Below, piece by piece: positions 21,433 to 32,547 of a DNA stretch of 64,000 nucleotides. How positions within the stretch are numbered: the first letter of the stretch is position 1; every line of letters begins with the position of its first letter. A model generated the notes under the pieces. It did not search any database and was not told where the DNA came from. It saw nothing but the letters and a program-made list of their open reading frames with translations. This DNA is from Amoebophrya sp. A120 (lineage: Eukaryota > Sar > Dinophyceae > Syndiniales > Amoebophryaceae), in assembly GCA_905178155.1 (NCBI GenBank), contig CAJINV010000004.1, positions 814,629 to 878,628 of the forward strand. The letters are read 5' to 3'. The translations under genes and the position numbers were made by a program.

Positions 21433-22458
21433 CTGCGAAGGAAAGGCTGTGTCACTCAGCGCCGGTCCGAGCAGGCAGGGGCAGAAATACTACATTGCAA
21501 AAAAATATTCATGACAAGCTAGTCGATTTCGTGACGGGCTAGTTTAATTTGCCAACCCCATAGCGTCACCGTCGTTGAGAAACAAGGAAAGGTTCATTTT
21601 ATCATCCGCCCTGCCCTACCATCTGACGAGTAGTTGTAGTCCATATCCATTATCGTGGTGCTTTGACCACAATAAATGGCTTCGCTGTTGTAGGGTCATC
21701 TTTCTTACTAGTTCGGGCCATGAAAGACAAAGAGATGACCGCGTGTGAGCGGTCCGGGTCTTCTTACATATTGACGCTTGTTACTCATGGATGTACTAAC
21801 TACTGGTTGGTGTGGTCTGTTTTTAGTTTGTTTACGTGTGGTAACACCGACATCGCCGGTAGGAGATTCATAGAGTGTCTGATTTTGATGTTCTACCTCC
21901 CAACTCGGGAACGAACGACTTTGACTTCATTTCGTAGAGCGAACCATTGACGTGCTTCATCGTGACTGCAACTGCAAAGAAAAACCCTGCAAAGCAAGAA
22001 AACCCAACTCATCCGAGAGAAAGTCCTGCTGCGCAGCACGTGTCTCTCTCTCTCTCTCCATCTCTGGCGCTGCTACGGCACTGAAGAAAACATCCTTCAG
22101 TTTCTTCATCGTGACTGCCGCTGCAGAGAAAAACCCTGCAAAGCAAAACCAAACTCATCCTAGAGAAAATCCTGCTGCGCACGTTTCTCTCTTTCTCATT
22201 ATCTCTTGCGCTACAACAGCACTGAGTGAAAAACAACAAGCCGCCGGTCGAACAATGCTGCAACTGGACCTGCAGAGAAGATGAGCACCACACTAATTCT
22301 AATTTACGCCTTTCTCCCTTTACCTCTTCGATTTGAAGTCGCAATGAGTGTACCACATCAGAGAAATCTTTTTGGTTTGAAGTCGCACACTAATACGCCT
22401 TTTTGGTTTCCCAGAGAGAAGGCGCAATAGGTTTGCGTTCTTTTCGGTTTTTCGTCGT
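21433..22458. other. Intergenic stretch with a tandem duplication
   Basis: No convincing gene. Plus-strand frames at 21663-21950 and 21952-22284 are short and not family-like. The 5' exon of the gene at 20347-21432 should be somewhere here or its start lies within that exon. The right part contains a two-copy 149-bp direct repeat. Confidence 0.4.
21955..22225. repeat. Two-copy direct repeat, 149-bp period
   Basis: The blocks starting CTTCATCGTGACTGCAACTG (21955) and CTTCATCGTGACTGCCGCTG (22104) run in parallel for about 125 bases. Shared landmarks are GAGAAAAACCCTGCAAAGCA, CCTGCTGCGCA, a TCTCTC tract and AGCACTGA. Small indels and substitutions show moderate divergence. The copies do not keep a common reading frame. 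Confidence 0.8.
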
Positions 22459-23537
22459 CTACAACACTTCATCCAGTTCACACACTTCCTGATCCTCCGT
22501 GCCTTCGCGCTTCCGCGCCTCGAGTTCTTGCTCCACGCCCTGGGCGAACATTTCGTAGTCCTTCGCGACCTGGCTGCCTTCTAACCCTTGCCGCAGGTAA
22601 AACAGCTTGGCCTGGTGCTGAATGTTCTCCTTGCTCGACTTGCGCGAAAACTTCTGGTACCGCTTCGCCTGTTGGAGCGCGCGGTCCAAAAACGTCTTCT
22701 GCACGGCTGTAGGAGTCGACTCGTCGTTGTCATGATCTGCGCCACTCCCAGTTTTGTTCGCTTCCACCTGAGCACCAACAGCACGCTCCTGAATAGTGCT
22801 GCTCGTCTCTTGCACTTCATGACCCTTCCCCACCTCCAATAGAGGAGCTGTTGTTCTTTGGTCAGCATAGTGCTTTCTGTAGCCGTACTGGAGCACCGTC
22901 GGGTTGCGGATGCTGTTATGGATTGTAAAAATGTCTGGGTCAGTCTGGAAACTTCAACTTGTGATGCAAGGAAGAGAATAGTGAGCTCACTGTAATGCGC
23001 CGCCAAGCATGACAAGTTTTTTTCATGGTTCTTAGTTGCGTATTCCACATTAGAATCTGCGTTTTTGCAACACAGGGAGGAGGAGCTCTTTGCGGCCACG
23101 CAATACAGAGTTCAGAGTCATGCCAGATTAGCATGACAAATCTCAGAATCTTCCAGACCCAGACATTTCTAAACTTCATAGCTGTCGTGCAGAGCGCTGG
23201 TTTGTTCGAAGGAGACACTGTTCGCCGTGGCTGCACTATCGTGAGAAAAAAGTGTTACAGTTACACACTCTCATGCAAGACAAGCAAGACAAACAACCTC
23301 TGTCATGCAGGAAACGCTAGACAGCGTCATTTCGTTTCTGTTTTCCCTTATAGTCTGCGCATTACAAGTTTTCTTTGCCATGCAGAGCAAATTTGTGATG
23401 CTGAAATTACAACAAATGTGTAACTCTAACACTTTTTTCCTGTGATATGCACTGGGTAGCGTGATTCCCTCTGTTGCCTTTCCCTTCCTCTCTTCCAACT
23501 CCGCTTCGTCGACGGCGAATTGGTCGGCGTTTTTCAT
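22459..23537 (-). CDS. Hypothetical charged helical protein, three exons with two introners
   Basis: Exons are 23537-23448, 23231-23181 and 22911-22459 (90 + 51 + 453 nt), giving 197 residues. The start is ATG 23537 (MKNADQFAVDEAELEERK). Removing the introners with one TSD copy each gives GITLPSAATANSVSFEQTSA and then LHDSIRNPTVLQYGYRKHYA without a frame break. The N-terminus is acidic/basic helix. A conserved-looking block NPTVLQYGYRKHYADQRTT follows, and the C-terminal half is strongly helical and charged (FLDRALQQAKRYQKFSRKSS; EQELEARKREGTEDQEV). A coiled-coil or RNA-processing adaptor role is conceivable, but I did not recognise a family. The exon structure is better supported than any function. 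Confidence 0.7.
22917..23180. mobile_element. Introner element (TATG/TGTCTGGG family)
   Basis: The ends are TATGGATTGTAAAAATGTCT and, inverted, TATGAAGTTTAGAAATGTCT, each followed by GGGT. The coding-strand TSD is ACAGC on both sides (22912-22916 and 23181-23185). The outer four bases TATG resemble the family at 36925 and 46286, while the inner part is the TGTCTGGGTCTGGAA core of the family at 43159 and 46639. The join is in phase. Confidence 0.9.
23237..23447. mobile_element. Introner element (AGTGTTACAGTTACAC family)
   Basis: The ends are TATCACAGGAAAAAAGTGTT (then AGAGTTACAC) and TATCGTGAGAAAAAAGTGTT (then ACAGTTACAC) in inverted orientation. The coding-strand TSD is GTGCA on both sides (23232-23236 and 23448-23452). 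It is 211 bases long and its excision is in phase. This is the only copy of this core in the window. Confidence 0.9.
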
Positions 23538-23778
23538 GATTTTGCGGTACGGATTATCACGACGAGAAGATGAAAAATATTAGGATCACTAGCAGTGCTA
23601 AATCATAACACGAAAGCCTTTGCCTTTCCGGCGCACGAAGGAGCACTGCAGCGCAACTGCAAGGACATGTAAAAGAACAACAACCTGGTGCTGCAGCGCA
23701 CAGCATCTCAATATTGCGACAACATGACCCAAGTCATGTTACATCGATGCATGCACGTTGCGTCTAGGTAAAAAATCT

Positions 23779-24780
23779 TCAAACAGCAGGAGCGCAGAAG
23801 TTATTCTCATTTCGATCTTCTGTGTGATAAACGTCCTTCTCCTTTTCTTTCTTCTCTTTCAGCTTTGCCTGCAAGCTCGTCGCCAGTGGCTCGTATGCAA
23901 TACAACAACTTTGTTCCCGCTCGGCCGCGGGCACAACCACAACCGCAAAAATGGAGGTACAAAACCCACTCACAAATTCGAATTTCCTTCTTTGGGGACC
24001 TACAACAAACATGCGAAGACCACTACGTACTGCTCTCATCATGCGGAGAAGTAGACGAGCTTTTGCTTTTGTTCTGTCATGCATATTAGAGACCACTTGT
24101 TGCTGTTGTGCATTGTTTCACCGGGAAAAAGAAAAACTTCCTGCGAATAGCTTGTTCCCCAAATCCACCAACTTCAAGATCGTTTTCTTCACGTCTTCGT
24201 AACTGCTACTCTGCTCCATCCCGAGCTGCGCCTCGCCCAGCCGGAACCACGCCTTCGCGTTGGACTTGTCTTCCCTGAGCACGATAAAGAGTGCTTTTTC
24301 CGCTTGCTTCCACTCCGAAAGCTTCAAATGGCCCTGGGCGAGGTTCAAATACAGTGCGGTCTCCAGCTCCGTCGCGGATCTGGGCAGGAGAATAAATTGT
24401 CCCGCTTGCAGCACGTCCTTCAGCGCTTCCGTCCACTTCTGGTTTGCCGCTTTGAACTCATGGTTCTTGTACAGCTCATTCCCTTCTCCCTTCTTCACCA
24501 ACGCAGCGTCCAGCAGTGCGTGACCCTGCTCTTGATCGGCGGACGAATCAACGCGATCTGGACTGCTACTGTCGACAGAGGAAAGCTCAGGCTTGCTTGC
24601 CCTCCGTGGCGGAGGATCTGCTGATATCGAGCCCGCCACGCCCACGCCGTGATCCTGTAGCTCCTCCTGTTCGACGTCGTCATGTATCAGGTCGACCTCC
24701 GGATTGTAGTTACGCGCTCCGGTGGTCATGGTCGTGGAAGCTGATGCGGACGCTGGAGGACCAACCGCAGGGACCGTCAT
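23779..24780 (-). CDS. TPR-domain protein, two exons
   Basis: Exon 1 (24780-24150, ATG start) has a disordered Ser/Asp-rich N-terminus of about 95 residues. A tetratricopeptide region follows: KKGEGNELYKNHEFKAANQK, LETALYLNLAQGHLKLSEWK, ALFIVLREDKSNAKAWFRLG. This arrangement is typical of co-chaperone TPR domains of the FKBP/AIP/SGT type, which bind Hsp70/Hsp90 C-termini; no FKBP domain is present. Exon 2 (23888-23779) supplies the usual basic C-terminal helix (PLATSLQAKLKEKKEKEK). The exons join in frame across the segment 23894-24149 (631 + 110 nt), giving 246 residues. The TPR assignment is firm; the partner is inference. Confidence 0.75.
23894..24149. mobile_element. Probable introner or non-canonical intron
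   Basis: The segment begins and ends with TAT/ATA-type ends (coding strand TATTCGCAGGAAGTTTTTC...TTGTATTGCATA). It is flanked by CAAGC/CGAGC, four of five matching. Joining there keeps the TPR protein in frame. The inverted repeats are weak, so it may be an old introner or an ordinary intron with slightly different limits. Confidence 0.45.
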
Positions 24781-25624
24781 TTTCGGTGTCGCACCACGTC
24801 GTGGGCACAGACGGCGCGCCTGGCTGCTGCTCCCGAAATAATAGACCGACGCTCTCTTGTAGCTGCAAGTACAACATGAACATCAATGCCCAAGATGGTA
24901 CGGCACCGGTACTAGTATCACATCAACATCACCTTTCCAAAATCTAAATCTGTTTGACCAAGCCTGTTTGCTTCCGCGCGTTCACACTCACGCTCTCATC
25001 TGTTTTTTTCACTCTCACACTCAGGTAAGATCTCACACGACACTGAGGCTAGCATCTTGTTGCAAAGAGACCCTAACTTCTGACGAACAAGACAGGATAA
25101 CGCTCCGGCTAGCTGTACACATCATGAACGATGCGCTAGCACCGCCGTCTCCTCAACCTCAACGCAGCTCTACGCCAGCACTCGGCAGGCGCTTGCAACT
25201 GAGCTGCACTTCTCGTTTTTTTTTCTCGAAATTTGAATATGAAATCCTCTTCTCAAAGTCTTCGATAAGATAGGTCCGATCAGATTTTTACTGTCTTCAA
25301 GCTCTCACAGGAAAGTATAGATCGGGATAAACCAATACCACATTTTCCTGCGGTCACCTAGTTGTCCATTCCATCTGTAAAAACCGACATATCTGTCCTC
25401 TTGGTGTAGTAGGAGTGGTTCCTCTCACACAGCGAGATGAGCCAACTCTACTTTACTAGTAGATTCACAGTATTATAAATTCACCCAAAAGTAGTAGTCT
25501 CACTACGGATTGATTTTCGATACCATCTGTGGTCCACCCACGTTCTGACATAAAAAACATCAAAGCTGCGAGAGAATGGCATCTCAGATGAATCTCAACC
25601 CCACTGTCTGGCAGAAGCAATAAT
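24781..25624. other. Intergenic stretch, no supported gene
   Basis: It contains the upstream region of the TPR gene and the 3' flank of RPL8. Pyrimidine-rich stretches are present (CTCTCATCTGTTTTTTTCAC). No gene, RNA or repeat was recognised. Confidence 0.5.
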
Positions 25625-26974
25625 TTACTTCTTTCCGCTCCCACCGCGAAGGATACCGGTGCGGCGGGCGGCGATGAGACCGACCTTCTGACCCGGGGGC
25701 GCGTTGCGGGCGGTGGTGGTCGGGTGACCAACGTGCTGGTGGTTACCACCACCGTGGGGGTGCTCCACCGGGTTCATCGCCACACCACGCACCTTGGGCC
25801 AGCAGTTACGCTTGACACGGTACTTGTGGAACGCGGTTCCGGCCTTCAGGAGCGGCTTGTCGATGCGACCGCCACCCGCGACGATGCCGACGATGGCGCG
25901 GGAACCGGAATTCAGGCGCTTGCGGGTACCGGACGGGAGCTTGACCATGGACTTCTTGCCGTCTTCGGAGTGACCGATCACAATGCAGGAGGTACCTTTG
26001 GGGAAGAGGAGAGTGGATTTGGATAAAGCCGGATTTAAATTCATCTAGCACTTACGAACAAGTCGCTCTATCTCTTAGACTGATGTCCGAGTACTACCTA
26101 GCTGCAAAACTTCATCTCTCACTACACCCAAGAGGATGCGTCGAGCTGTACTCTGCTAAAGCCATTGTACCGAAATCAGCCGAGTATTGAAGGGCGATGA
26201 AACTTTCACACATTAGCTCGATAAATCTGAAAAAAAAATACCGGAAGCGCGGGCGATGGAGCCGCGGTCAGCGAATTTGTCCTCAACCATGGAGACAACG
26301 GTTCCCTCCGGGCACTTGCCAATCGGCAACACGTTTCCGACGGCCAGCTGAGCGTTCTTACCTGTGATAGAATTTTTAGAAAGAGGATAATGTTGCGCAT
26401 CTGCATTCTAAGTTCTAGCACAGATAAATACCAACGTCGAAGAGTCGAGTCCTCGCATATAGTTCCCAAAACTCGAAGAGCGACATTGGACAACATCTAA
26501 ATCTCCCGGTATTGAGCAGGTGTGTTGCACGCCATATTCGGTAGAAGATTTGGAAATCTAAATTATCTCAACCCTCCTAAGCCGATCTCGATCCCTAGGA
26601 GTCGTGGTCCTACAGCTACCAAAAATGGTAAACGCTGCCGCACTGCTGCCGAAAACAGGAGCGACAATGAAAATCAGGAGAAAAAAAAGTTTTCTATTAA
26701 TACCGCAGTAGACGAACTGTCCGGTGAAAGTGCCCTCGACGGCGACCATGAGTTCCTTGTTGATGCGGTACTTGTAGGGGTCCCGGAAGTAGACCTTGGC
26801 CAGCGGGGCGCCACGACCCGGGTCGTGGATGATCTCCTTGACCAAGCCCTTCACGTACCCGTGACGCTCGGCGTAGTCCAGGCAGCGGAGCTTGGCGGCG
26901 CCCTTGCGGTGCTTGGTCTTGGCGGCGAACACGCCCCCGCGACCCTTACGCTGACCACGAACGATGCGACCCAT
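25625..26974 (-). CDS. RPL8: Large-subunit ribosomal protein uL2 (RPL8)
   Basis: A cytosolic 60S protein that lies by the peptidyl-transferase centre. Exons are 26974-26704, 26361-26242 and 25995-25625, separated by introns of 342 and 246 bases with GT-AG borders (GTATTAAT...CAG, GTATTTTT...AAG). Together they give 253 residues, the usual eukaryotic length. The start [20 protein letters not shown], the core [15 protein letters not shown]-type motif (here [15 protein letters not shown]), [15 protein letters not shown] and the hallmark loop [16 protein letters not shown] (with the conserved GGGNHQH histidine) are all visible. Both introns sit at CG|GTATT...AG|GTA contexts. This gene contrasts with its neighbours: it has only ordinary introns and no introners. 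Confidence 0.97.
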
Positions 26975-28002
26975 TTTGGATGAGGTTTATGTTTTGGGGT
27001 GGATTTTAGTACTGTGTATCTACTTAGCAGTAATTTGAGGAGGATTCTCAAATTCCCTCGTGGTCCCTGTGGGTGCGATTGATGGGTGGATGTTGTAGTT
27101 GTGTCAGTTTTTTTTGTAGTAGAGAGTGGCTCCGTGTTTAAGATTGATTCTTTAGAGTGAGGAAACGTCATGAGCTTCTATTTCTGGTAGGTCCGTCGAG
27201 CAGGAGCAGGCGGTGATCACAATCATTTCCGTTTCTAAATTTCAACAGTTGAATTATTTCAACAGGATCTTTATTCTTGCGAATTTCATAGCAGTATCAA
27301 AGTGACTCAGTGTCGCACTGGAGATCGATTTTTGAAAGTTAAAGAGCTGGTGGATCTTATTCCTTATTTGGTTTTTGCGCATCTAAATTTAAAGGATCAT
27401 GATCTGATGCAGTTGTTTCACCATCTCAGTCACGCCATGGCATCTTTAGAACTACCGACTCCACGACGACTGGGAAATGCAGGTGTATATCATCTCTCCC
27501 TCCCTCTCTTTATCTTCAAGGTCAGCCAACTCTTTGATTTGAACGTCCTTTCGGAAGCTGGTGATTCTTTAAATGTTGATCCAAGTCGTGTTGAAAATGA
27601 AAGTGCTGCCATTGGAATTCTTATCAAGTCGTGCAGGTCTACTGAAGGGATCCACTTCAGCGATGTCGGACCTTCTCAGGCATCACTACGAACGTCTTGA
27701 GTGGATCTCTTCATCTGCATGGAGGAGCTAGTGTTCATTTCTACATATCAGATCATGTCGATCGCGAACTTGCTTCGACCAGCTGCAGCTTCAACGAAGC
27801 AGGTTGTCCACATTTTAAAATTTCTGACCGATCATCGCAAGAAAAACTAAAAGAAAGAGTCTCGAAGTGGAAGTGCACACTGCCAGCCTGAAGTGATCAT
27901 TTGCGTATCGACTCCTAAATGCTAGAAGTCTACTTCCAAACCCTCAGCTGGATCCGCATCCGCGCCACGTCGCAGGTCTGCTAACTATGTAAGTGCACCT
28001 TC
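26975..28002. other. Intergenic stretch, possible plus-strand frame
   Basis: It holds the RPL8 upstream region. From 27240 to 27700 the plus strand is open (about 150 codons, no early ATG), reading among others LVDLIPYLVFAHLNLKDHDL and HHLSHAMASLELPTPRRLG. A further frame lies at 27697-27891. These look protein-like but have no start, no family and the opposite strand to every other gene, so I do not call a gene; a decayed gene is possible. Confidence 0.3.
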
Positions 28003-30018
28003 TTACACACCTACGGCACCATACCTTCTGGTCCAATCTTCAAATTTCATCAAATCCACCTCTGATGACACAGACCCCTTAATCTGCAGCAGCGCCTGCT
28101 CAAAGTGTCTTCGTGACAATTTTGGCAGAACTGTTTTCTTCCGCAGGTCGGGGCGGGTCGAGCGCAGCTGCTCGTAGGAGATCTCCAGCACCGAATCCGG
28201 CTCGAAAACCTCGTCGTTCTGAATGTTGCCCACCTTGTTGCCACCGCTGAATATCACCGGTTCAAGGGCAAAATTGGATCGGGAAGATACTCTTGCTACG
28301 CCACCGTTTTTACTCGCCCCAGCACCGCCCAGGACGACCCCTGCCTCGTCTGACGAGGATCCGCCAGAGTTGTACGCTCCACTGCTCGCTGTAGCCCGCA
28401 AGAATGGGTGAGGCCGGATTTTCTTCCAAATTTTCGCGGTTGAAAACTCGCGGACGCACTCTTGCAGGGCTTGCAACACCAGCGCCTTTAAATCGCGGCC
28501 AGAGAAGAAATTGGTCGCGTCGACGACTGTATTGAGCACATGATTTCCATCAGCGGCTTCCGCGGCCTCGCGGGAGCTTGTCGCTACGCCCCTTGCTCGT
28601 CCTCTTTCATCTTCTTCCACATCAGAAGTTCTACTTGAGCTGCCAAACACATCAAAATCGCACCGCTCGTTCTTTAGCAATTGCCTCAGCAACTCCCGCC
28701 GCGCACTCCGATCCGGCAGCGGAATGTAGATTTTTTTCTGGAAACGACTTAATATCGCCCGGTCCAGCTCCCAGGGGACGTTTGTCGCGCCGATAACCAG
28801 CACGCCCTCAATACTGGGCCCCACACCGTCCAGCTGCACAAGAAACTCCGTCAAAACCTGCCGGCTGGATTCGGATTTCGAATCGCTCGACGATCCTGTG
28901 CGGTCGCCCATCAGCGAGTCGATCTCATCCAAGAAGACGACCGAGGGCGCTTTTTCCCGCGCAAGTTCGAATAAGAGTTTCACTAGTTTCGGCGATTCGC
29001 CCACATACTTGCACATCAAATCAGCGGCGGAGACGGAGAGAAACGTCGTGGTCGATGCGGCGGTGGAATGATTTTGGTTCGCTGCCGTGGCGGTGGCTGA
29101 TGATCCACTCCCTGTTTCTTGAGGACGCGAAGAAGAAGAAGAAGAAGAAGCTCCTGTGCGACCACGAGGCTGTTCATGCTCCTGAGTGCTACCTCCATTC
29201 TGTGTCTGCGAGCTGGCCACCGCTTTGGCCAAAAACGTCTTTCCCGTTCCCGGGGGTCCGTAGAGCAAAATCCCAGTCCAAGGAACCAGGAGTGATTTGT
29301 TCTCAATCGCGGAGGAGAAATTTCCGCCAGGAATGGTGATGATTTGGGAGGACGATGCAGAGGAAGCGGAACCAGTCATAGTCGTCGACACGGAGCCGAA
29401 CAAGTGTGGAAATTCCAATGGGAGCTCCACGGTTTGCCGCAGCGTCCGCTTCGCTTCCTCGAGTCCGGCGATGTCTTCCCATTTCGTATCACAGTCGGTC
29501 TCGCACCTTATCGCGCCCGATAACTGCGCCAACAAAGCTGCTTCGTCCTTCGATTTTGTGCCTGCTGGTGGCTTGTTGCCCGCCGCAGCTCCGATGTCAT
29601 CTACAACTTCCGAAAGTCCCGAGGAGGCCCTGCCAGTCCTGTTACCACCGCGGGCACCTGGGAAAAAGTTGTTTTTCGCACTGCCGCCGTTCGCCTGGGT
29701 TGGATGCGAAGCTCCAAGAACAGTTCCAACTTGTGGTTCCCCCGCCGCACTACAGCCCTGAAGATTTGGCTCCACCTTCGTGATCCCCTGGTCAAGCAAT
29801 TTTTTGATGTCTTCCGCCCGTTTCAGCATTTCCGTCATTTTCTGACGGTACAAGGGTTTGCTGCGCTCGTTTTTGCTGTACTTGAAACCCAAATTCATGA
29901 TCTCCATGCCGCTCATGTACTCCCGAAAGGCCTCCTGCAGCTGTCCGTTGCTGTCCAGAGTAACTGCAACCTGCAGGGTAGCGACGGCCTTGTCGAAATA
30001 CTGCTGAGGGTCCGACAT
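28003..30018 (-). CDS. VPS4: VPS4-like AAA ATPase (ESCRT disassembly)
   Basis: A single exon of 671 codons with an ATG at 30018. VPS4 disassembles ESCRT-III on endosomes and at sites of membrane scission. The N-terminal MIT domain is seen at residues 1-80 (YFDKAVATLQVAVTLDSNGQ). A Ser/Gly-rich linker follows, then the AAA core: WEDIAGLEEAKRTLRQTVEL, Walker A GPPGTGKT (about 252), Walker B VVFLDEID (about 356), and the second region of homology GATNVPWELDRAILSRF (about 408). The C-terminal end RRHFEQALLQIKGSVSSEVD ... FEDWTRRYGAVGV is the typical VPS4 C-terminal helix. The length exceeds the usual 430-450 because of low-complexity insertions: about 50 residues between Walker A and the pore-loop segment, one after the second region of homology, and one before the C-terminus. 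The segment reads RFQKKIYIPLP where the family usually has RRFERRIYIPLP. Confidence 0.93.
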   Translation of the reverse strand: MSDPQQYFDKAVATLQVAVTLDSNGQLQEAFREYMSGMEIMNLGFKYSKNERSKPLYRQKMTEMLKRAEDIKKLLDQGITKVEPNLQGCSAAGEPQVGTVLGASHPTQANGGSAKNNFFPGARGGNRTGRASSGLSEVVDDIGAAAGNKPPAGTKSKDEAALLAQLSGAIRCETDCDTKWEDIAGLEEAKRTLRQTVELPLEFPHLFGSVSTTMTGSASSASSSQIITIPGGNFSSAIENKSLLVPWTGILLYGPPGTGKTFLAKAVASSQTQNGGSTQEHEQPRGRTGASSSSSSSRPQETGSGSSATATAANQNHSTAASTTTFLSVSAADLMCKYVGESPKLVKLLFELAREKAPSVVFLDEIDSLMGDRTGSSSDSKSESSRQVLTEFLVQLDGVGPSIEGVLVIGATNVPWELDRAILSRFQKKIYIPLPDRSARRELLRQLLKNERCDFDVFGSSSRTSDVEEDERGRARGVATSSREAAEAADGNHVLNTVVDATNFFSGRDLKALVLQALQECVREFSTAKIWKKIRPHPFLRATASSGAYNSGGSSSDEAGVVLGGAGASKNGGVARVSSRSNFALEPVIFSGGNKVGNIQNDEVFEPDSVLEISYEQLRSTRPDLRKKTVLPKLSRRHFEQALLQIKGSVSSEVDLMKFEDWTRRYGAVGV

Positions 30019-32547
30019 GATGATCCGATCTTGATCTTCTTTGTTGTTAGTATAGATCGTTATTGACAGAGGTTACATACTGTTGACCCAATTTACCAAA
30101 ATCGACAGTTTGCATTTCTGTTCGCGAAGTCTAAAGGACCATGATGATGTGGGCTTAAGTGGACAACTGTTTCCGACAATCCAATATAAGACACACTTCG
30201 TCGTATCATGGCAGAAAACGTAAGGTGGATCGTACGCAGGCGCTCGAGCCTAGCCGGGCCTTGGAAGAAAAATCCCCTCTCAATGTTCCTACTTGCTGTG
30301 GGACGAAAAGTAAAACTACACAGCCTGCCGCTGAGCGAATATATTATCACTGGAGGACACAGGAGCAGGCGCTCTGTCGCCAGGTAAAAAGCTCATCCAA
30401 AATGAATCAAATCGGAACTGACCGCAAATATAAACGCAGCCACAGCCACAGCTGTGCAACCCCGCTGCTGTTTCACGAAGCCTCCGGCTCAAGTGGGGCG
30501 CCAATAGAATAACCACGTCGTTCTTGCCCCGGCTAAAAAAAACTCAGAGCCAGAGGAGCAAAACTGCTCAGAATGGGCCCTACCTCTAGAACCACGAGGA
30601 CCCCCACCGTTTGCACTTAGTACACATCAGAAGGCGCTGCCCTTCCTCGCGATACTGTCGCCAGGCTCGATTTTGTGGTTTCTTGTTACGCGAAATCAAG
30701 AAGATACGCTGCAACCCGTAGAAGAAGGGGCGCTAAGCAGTCATCAACATCATGCTGCGCCGACTTATAAATTGGCGTCTTGTAGTTGCCGCACGGCAGG
30801 CGGAAGCATTGTGCCTCTTTTGCTTTAGCTTTTCAAAAAAAACATCTGTAGTAGATATAAATCCAAGTGGTGCCTGCAGTCGTGATGTCGACAAATGATC
30901 ATTTACGTGGGCAGCTGCGCCTTTACCTTTGTCAACACTTCTCCGCCTGATGTTTCGCCATTTTAGCTCCACTCCCTAGCAAGGCTCATGGCCCGCGCGA
31001 TCGCTACGCTTCACGTATAGCGAGGTTGCCGCGGAATACACAATGATCGCCCGGTAGGAGCGGCTGCGGCAAAAACAGCGCTGGTGCGGCGCCGGTGCGC
31101 CTCGCCGAAGGTAAGGTGGCGACCCGGACCACCTGCTCGGAGCGAACGGCGTGCCAGGCTCGCTGGCAGCAAAGCGGCAAATGATCTTCACGCAGCTCCT
31201 GCGCGTGCGCCCGAATGTACCCAGAGGCAGATGGTGGGTTCGACGCACGTGCTACGCTCGCATCACATGTAAGTAGGCAGGGGCGGATATCAAAAGGAAG
31301 CGGCGTCGCACGCGCGAACGAGCAGCAGCTGTAATATTATTGATCGGATTGGAACGAGCTTAAACTCTTTCATTCATGGCAGCAATCTCAAACGTTAACA
31401 TACAAGACTCAGCTCCTCAGAAGACAGGAAATCCACACTTCAACACAACTGCTTTCTTCTTCATTCCGCGTAAACACGAGGTGAAACTCTACTTCTTTGG
31501 AAGCCATGTTGCGGGACACGAAGCAATAGCAATGCTGTGACACGAGGATGCGGTCCTGCACCTGCTGTCACTCCTGCTACCTTCATCGTCCGACCTCGTA
31601 CTAAACTACACATCAACAAGAAAAAAAGATCAGGAAAAAGAAAGGAGTAGATGATTGCGGTACCGATCCATTGACTTCTCAACGAAGCCGAAAATGAAGA
31701 TGTGAAGCGAGTCCAGCAAAACGATGTTTGGGGCTCATGACCTGCGCACAAGAAAACGGTCGTCAACAATCGCGCAGGAGGTCTCGGCGCGGCTTCCAGA
31801 TGAAGACCCGTTGAAACGAGGGGCTTGTACCTTCCCGATACCATAAAATATCGGTCTTTTTTTTCCTTCTTCCTGATCCTTCTTTTTTTACTGGTGCGGT
31901 GCTTGCTGCTAGTGTTGCGGTTCATCACACAACGCAACGGCATCGAGCTGTCTTTTCGAAATTATAGGTCGTTCTTCTCTGTTGTTACTGTAACTGTTTT
32001 ATTCTCGGAAGATTATAGCGCGTCAAGATGATGTCGAAGATTTTTGGTAGTCCGTACTCGACGTAGACGATCTTGATAGAAGACTTCGCTTGTCGAGGAG
32101 AGAAATCGCCAATTGAGAAAGGTGAAGAAGATTGACGGTTGTCGTATTGATGATGATGTCGTTCTACTGGCGGAGATTGCGGTATTCATCAACTTTCGCC
32201 GTGCGGCCGCTGCTCGTATGTTCTGATGTACTATAACGGGGAGAGGTTCTTCTGTCGCTACTAGTGGTTGTAGACCTTGCCTGGTGCTGGCAGCTTGATA
32301 GTCGGTTTTTAATACAGGGGGTCAGTACCTGTAGTGAGCGATAGCTGCCTGTTGTGAAGATCCATCTTCTACTTCAACAGCCCCTTGCAATCAGCACTAA
32401 TCGTCTACTTCTAGTACTTACTTCTGCTTCAGGAGTACTAGAAGCTGAATCTTCTCAGTCTCACGACTAATTCCGTATCCGTGCAGAAGATGATTGAAAA
32501 ATTGCACTGTACGTTTTTCATCAGTTCTTGTTCTCGTCCTGCTATAA
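30019..32547. other. Long stretch without a supported gene
   Basis: Only short frames on both strands. No family motif, introner or array was found. It includes the VPS4 upstream region and the 3' flank of the CCCH gene (stop at 32548). Multi-exon genes with small exons could be missed here. Confidence 0.4.

Noticed and set aside
30976-31272. Possible tRNA or structured RNA in a GC-rich patch
   Set aside because: No cloverleaf with a plausible anticodon and TΨC arm could be drawn by eye.
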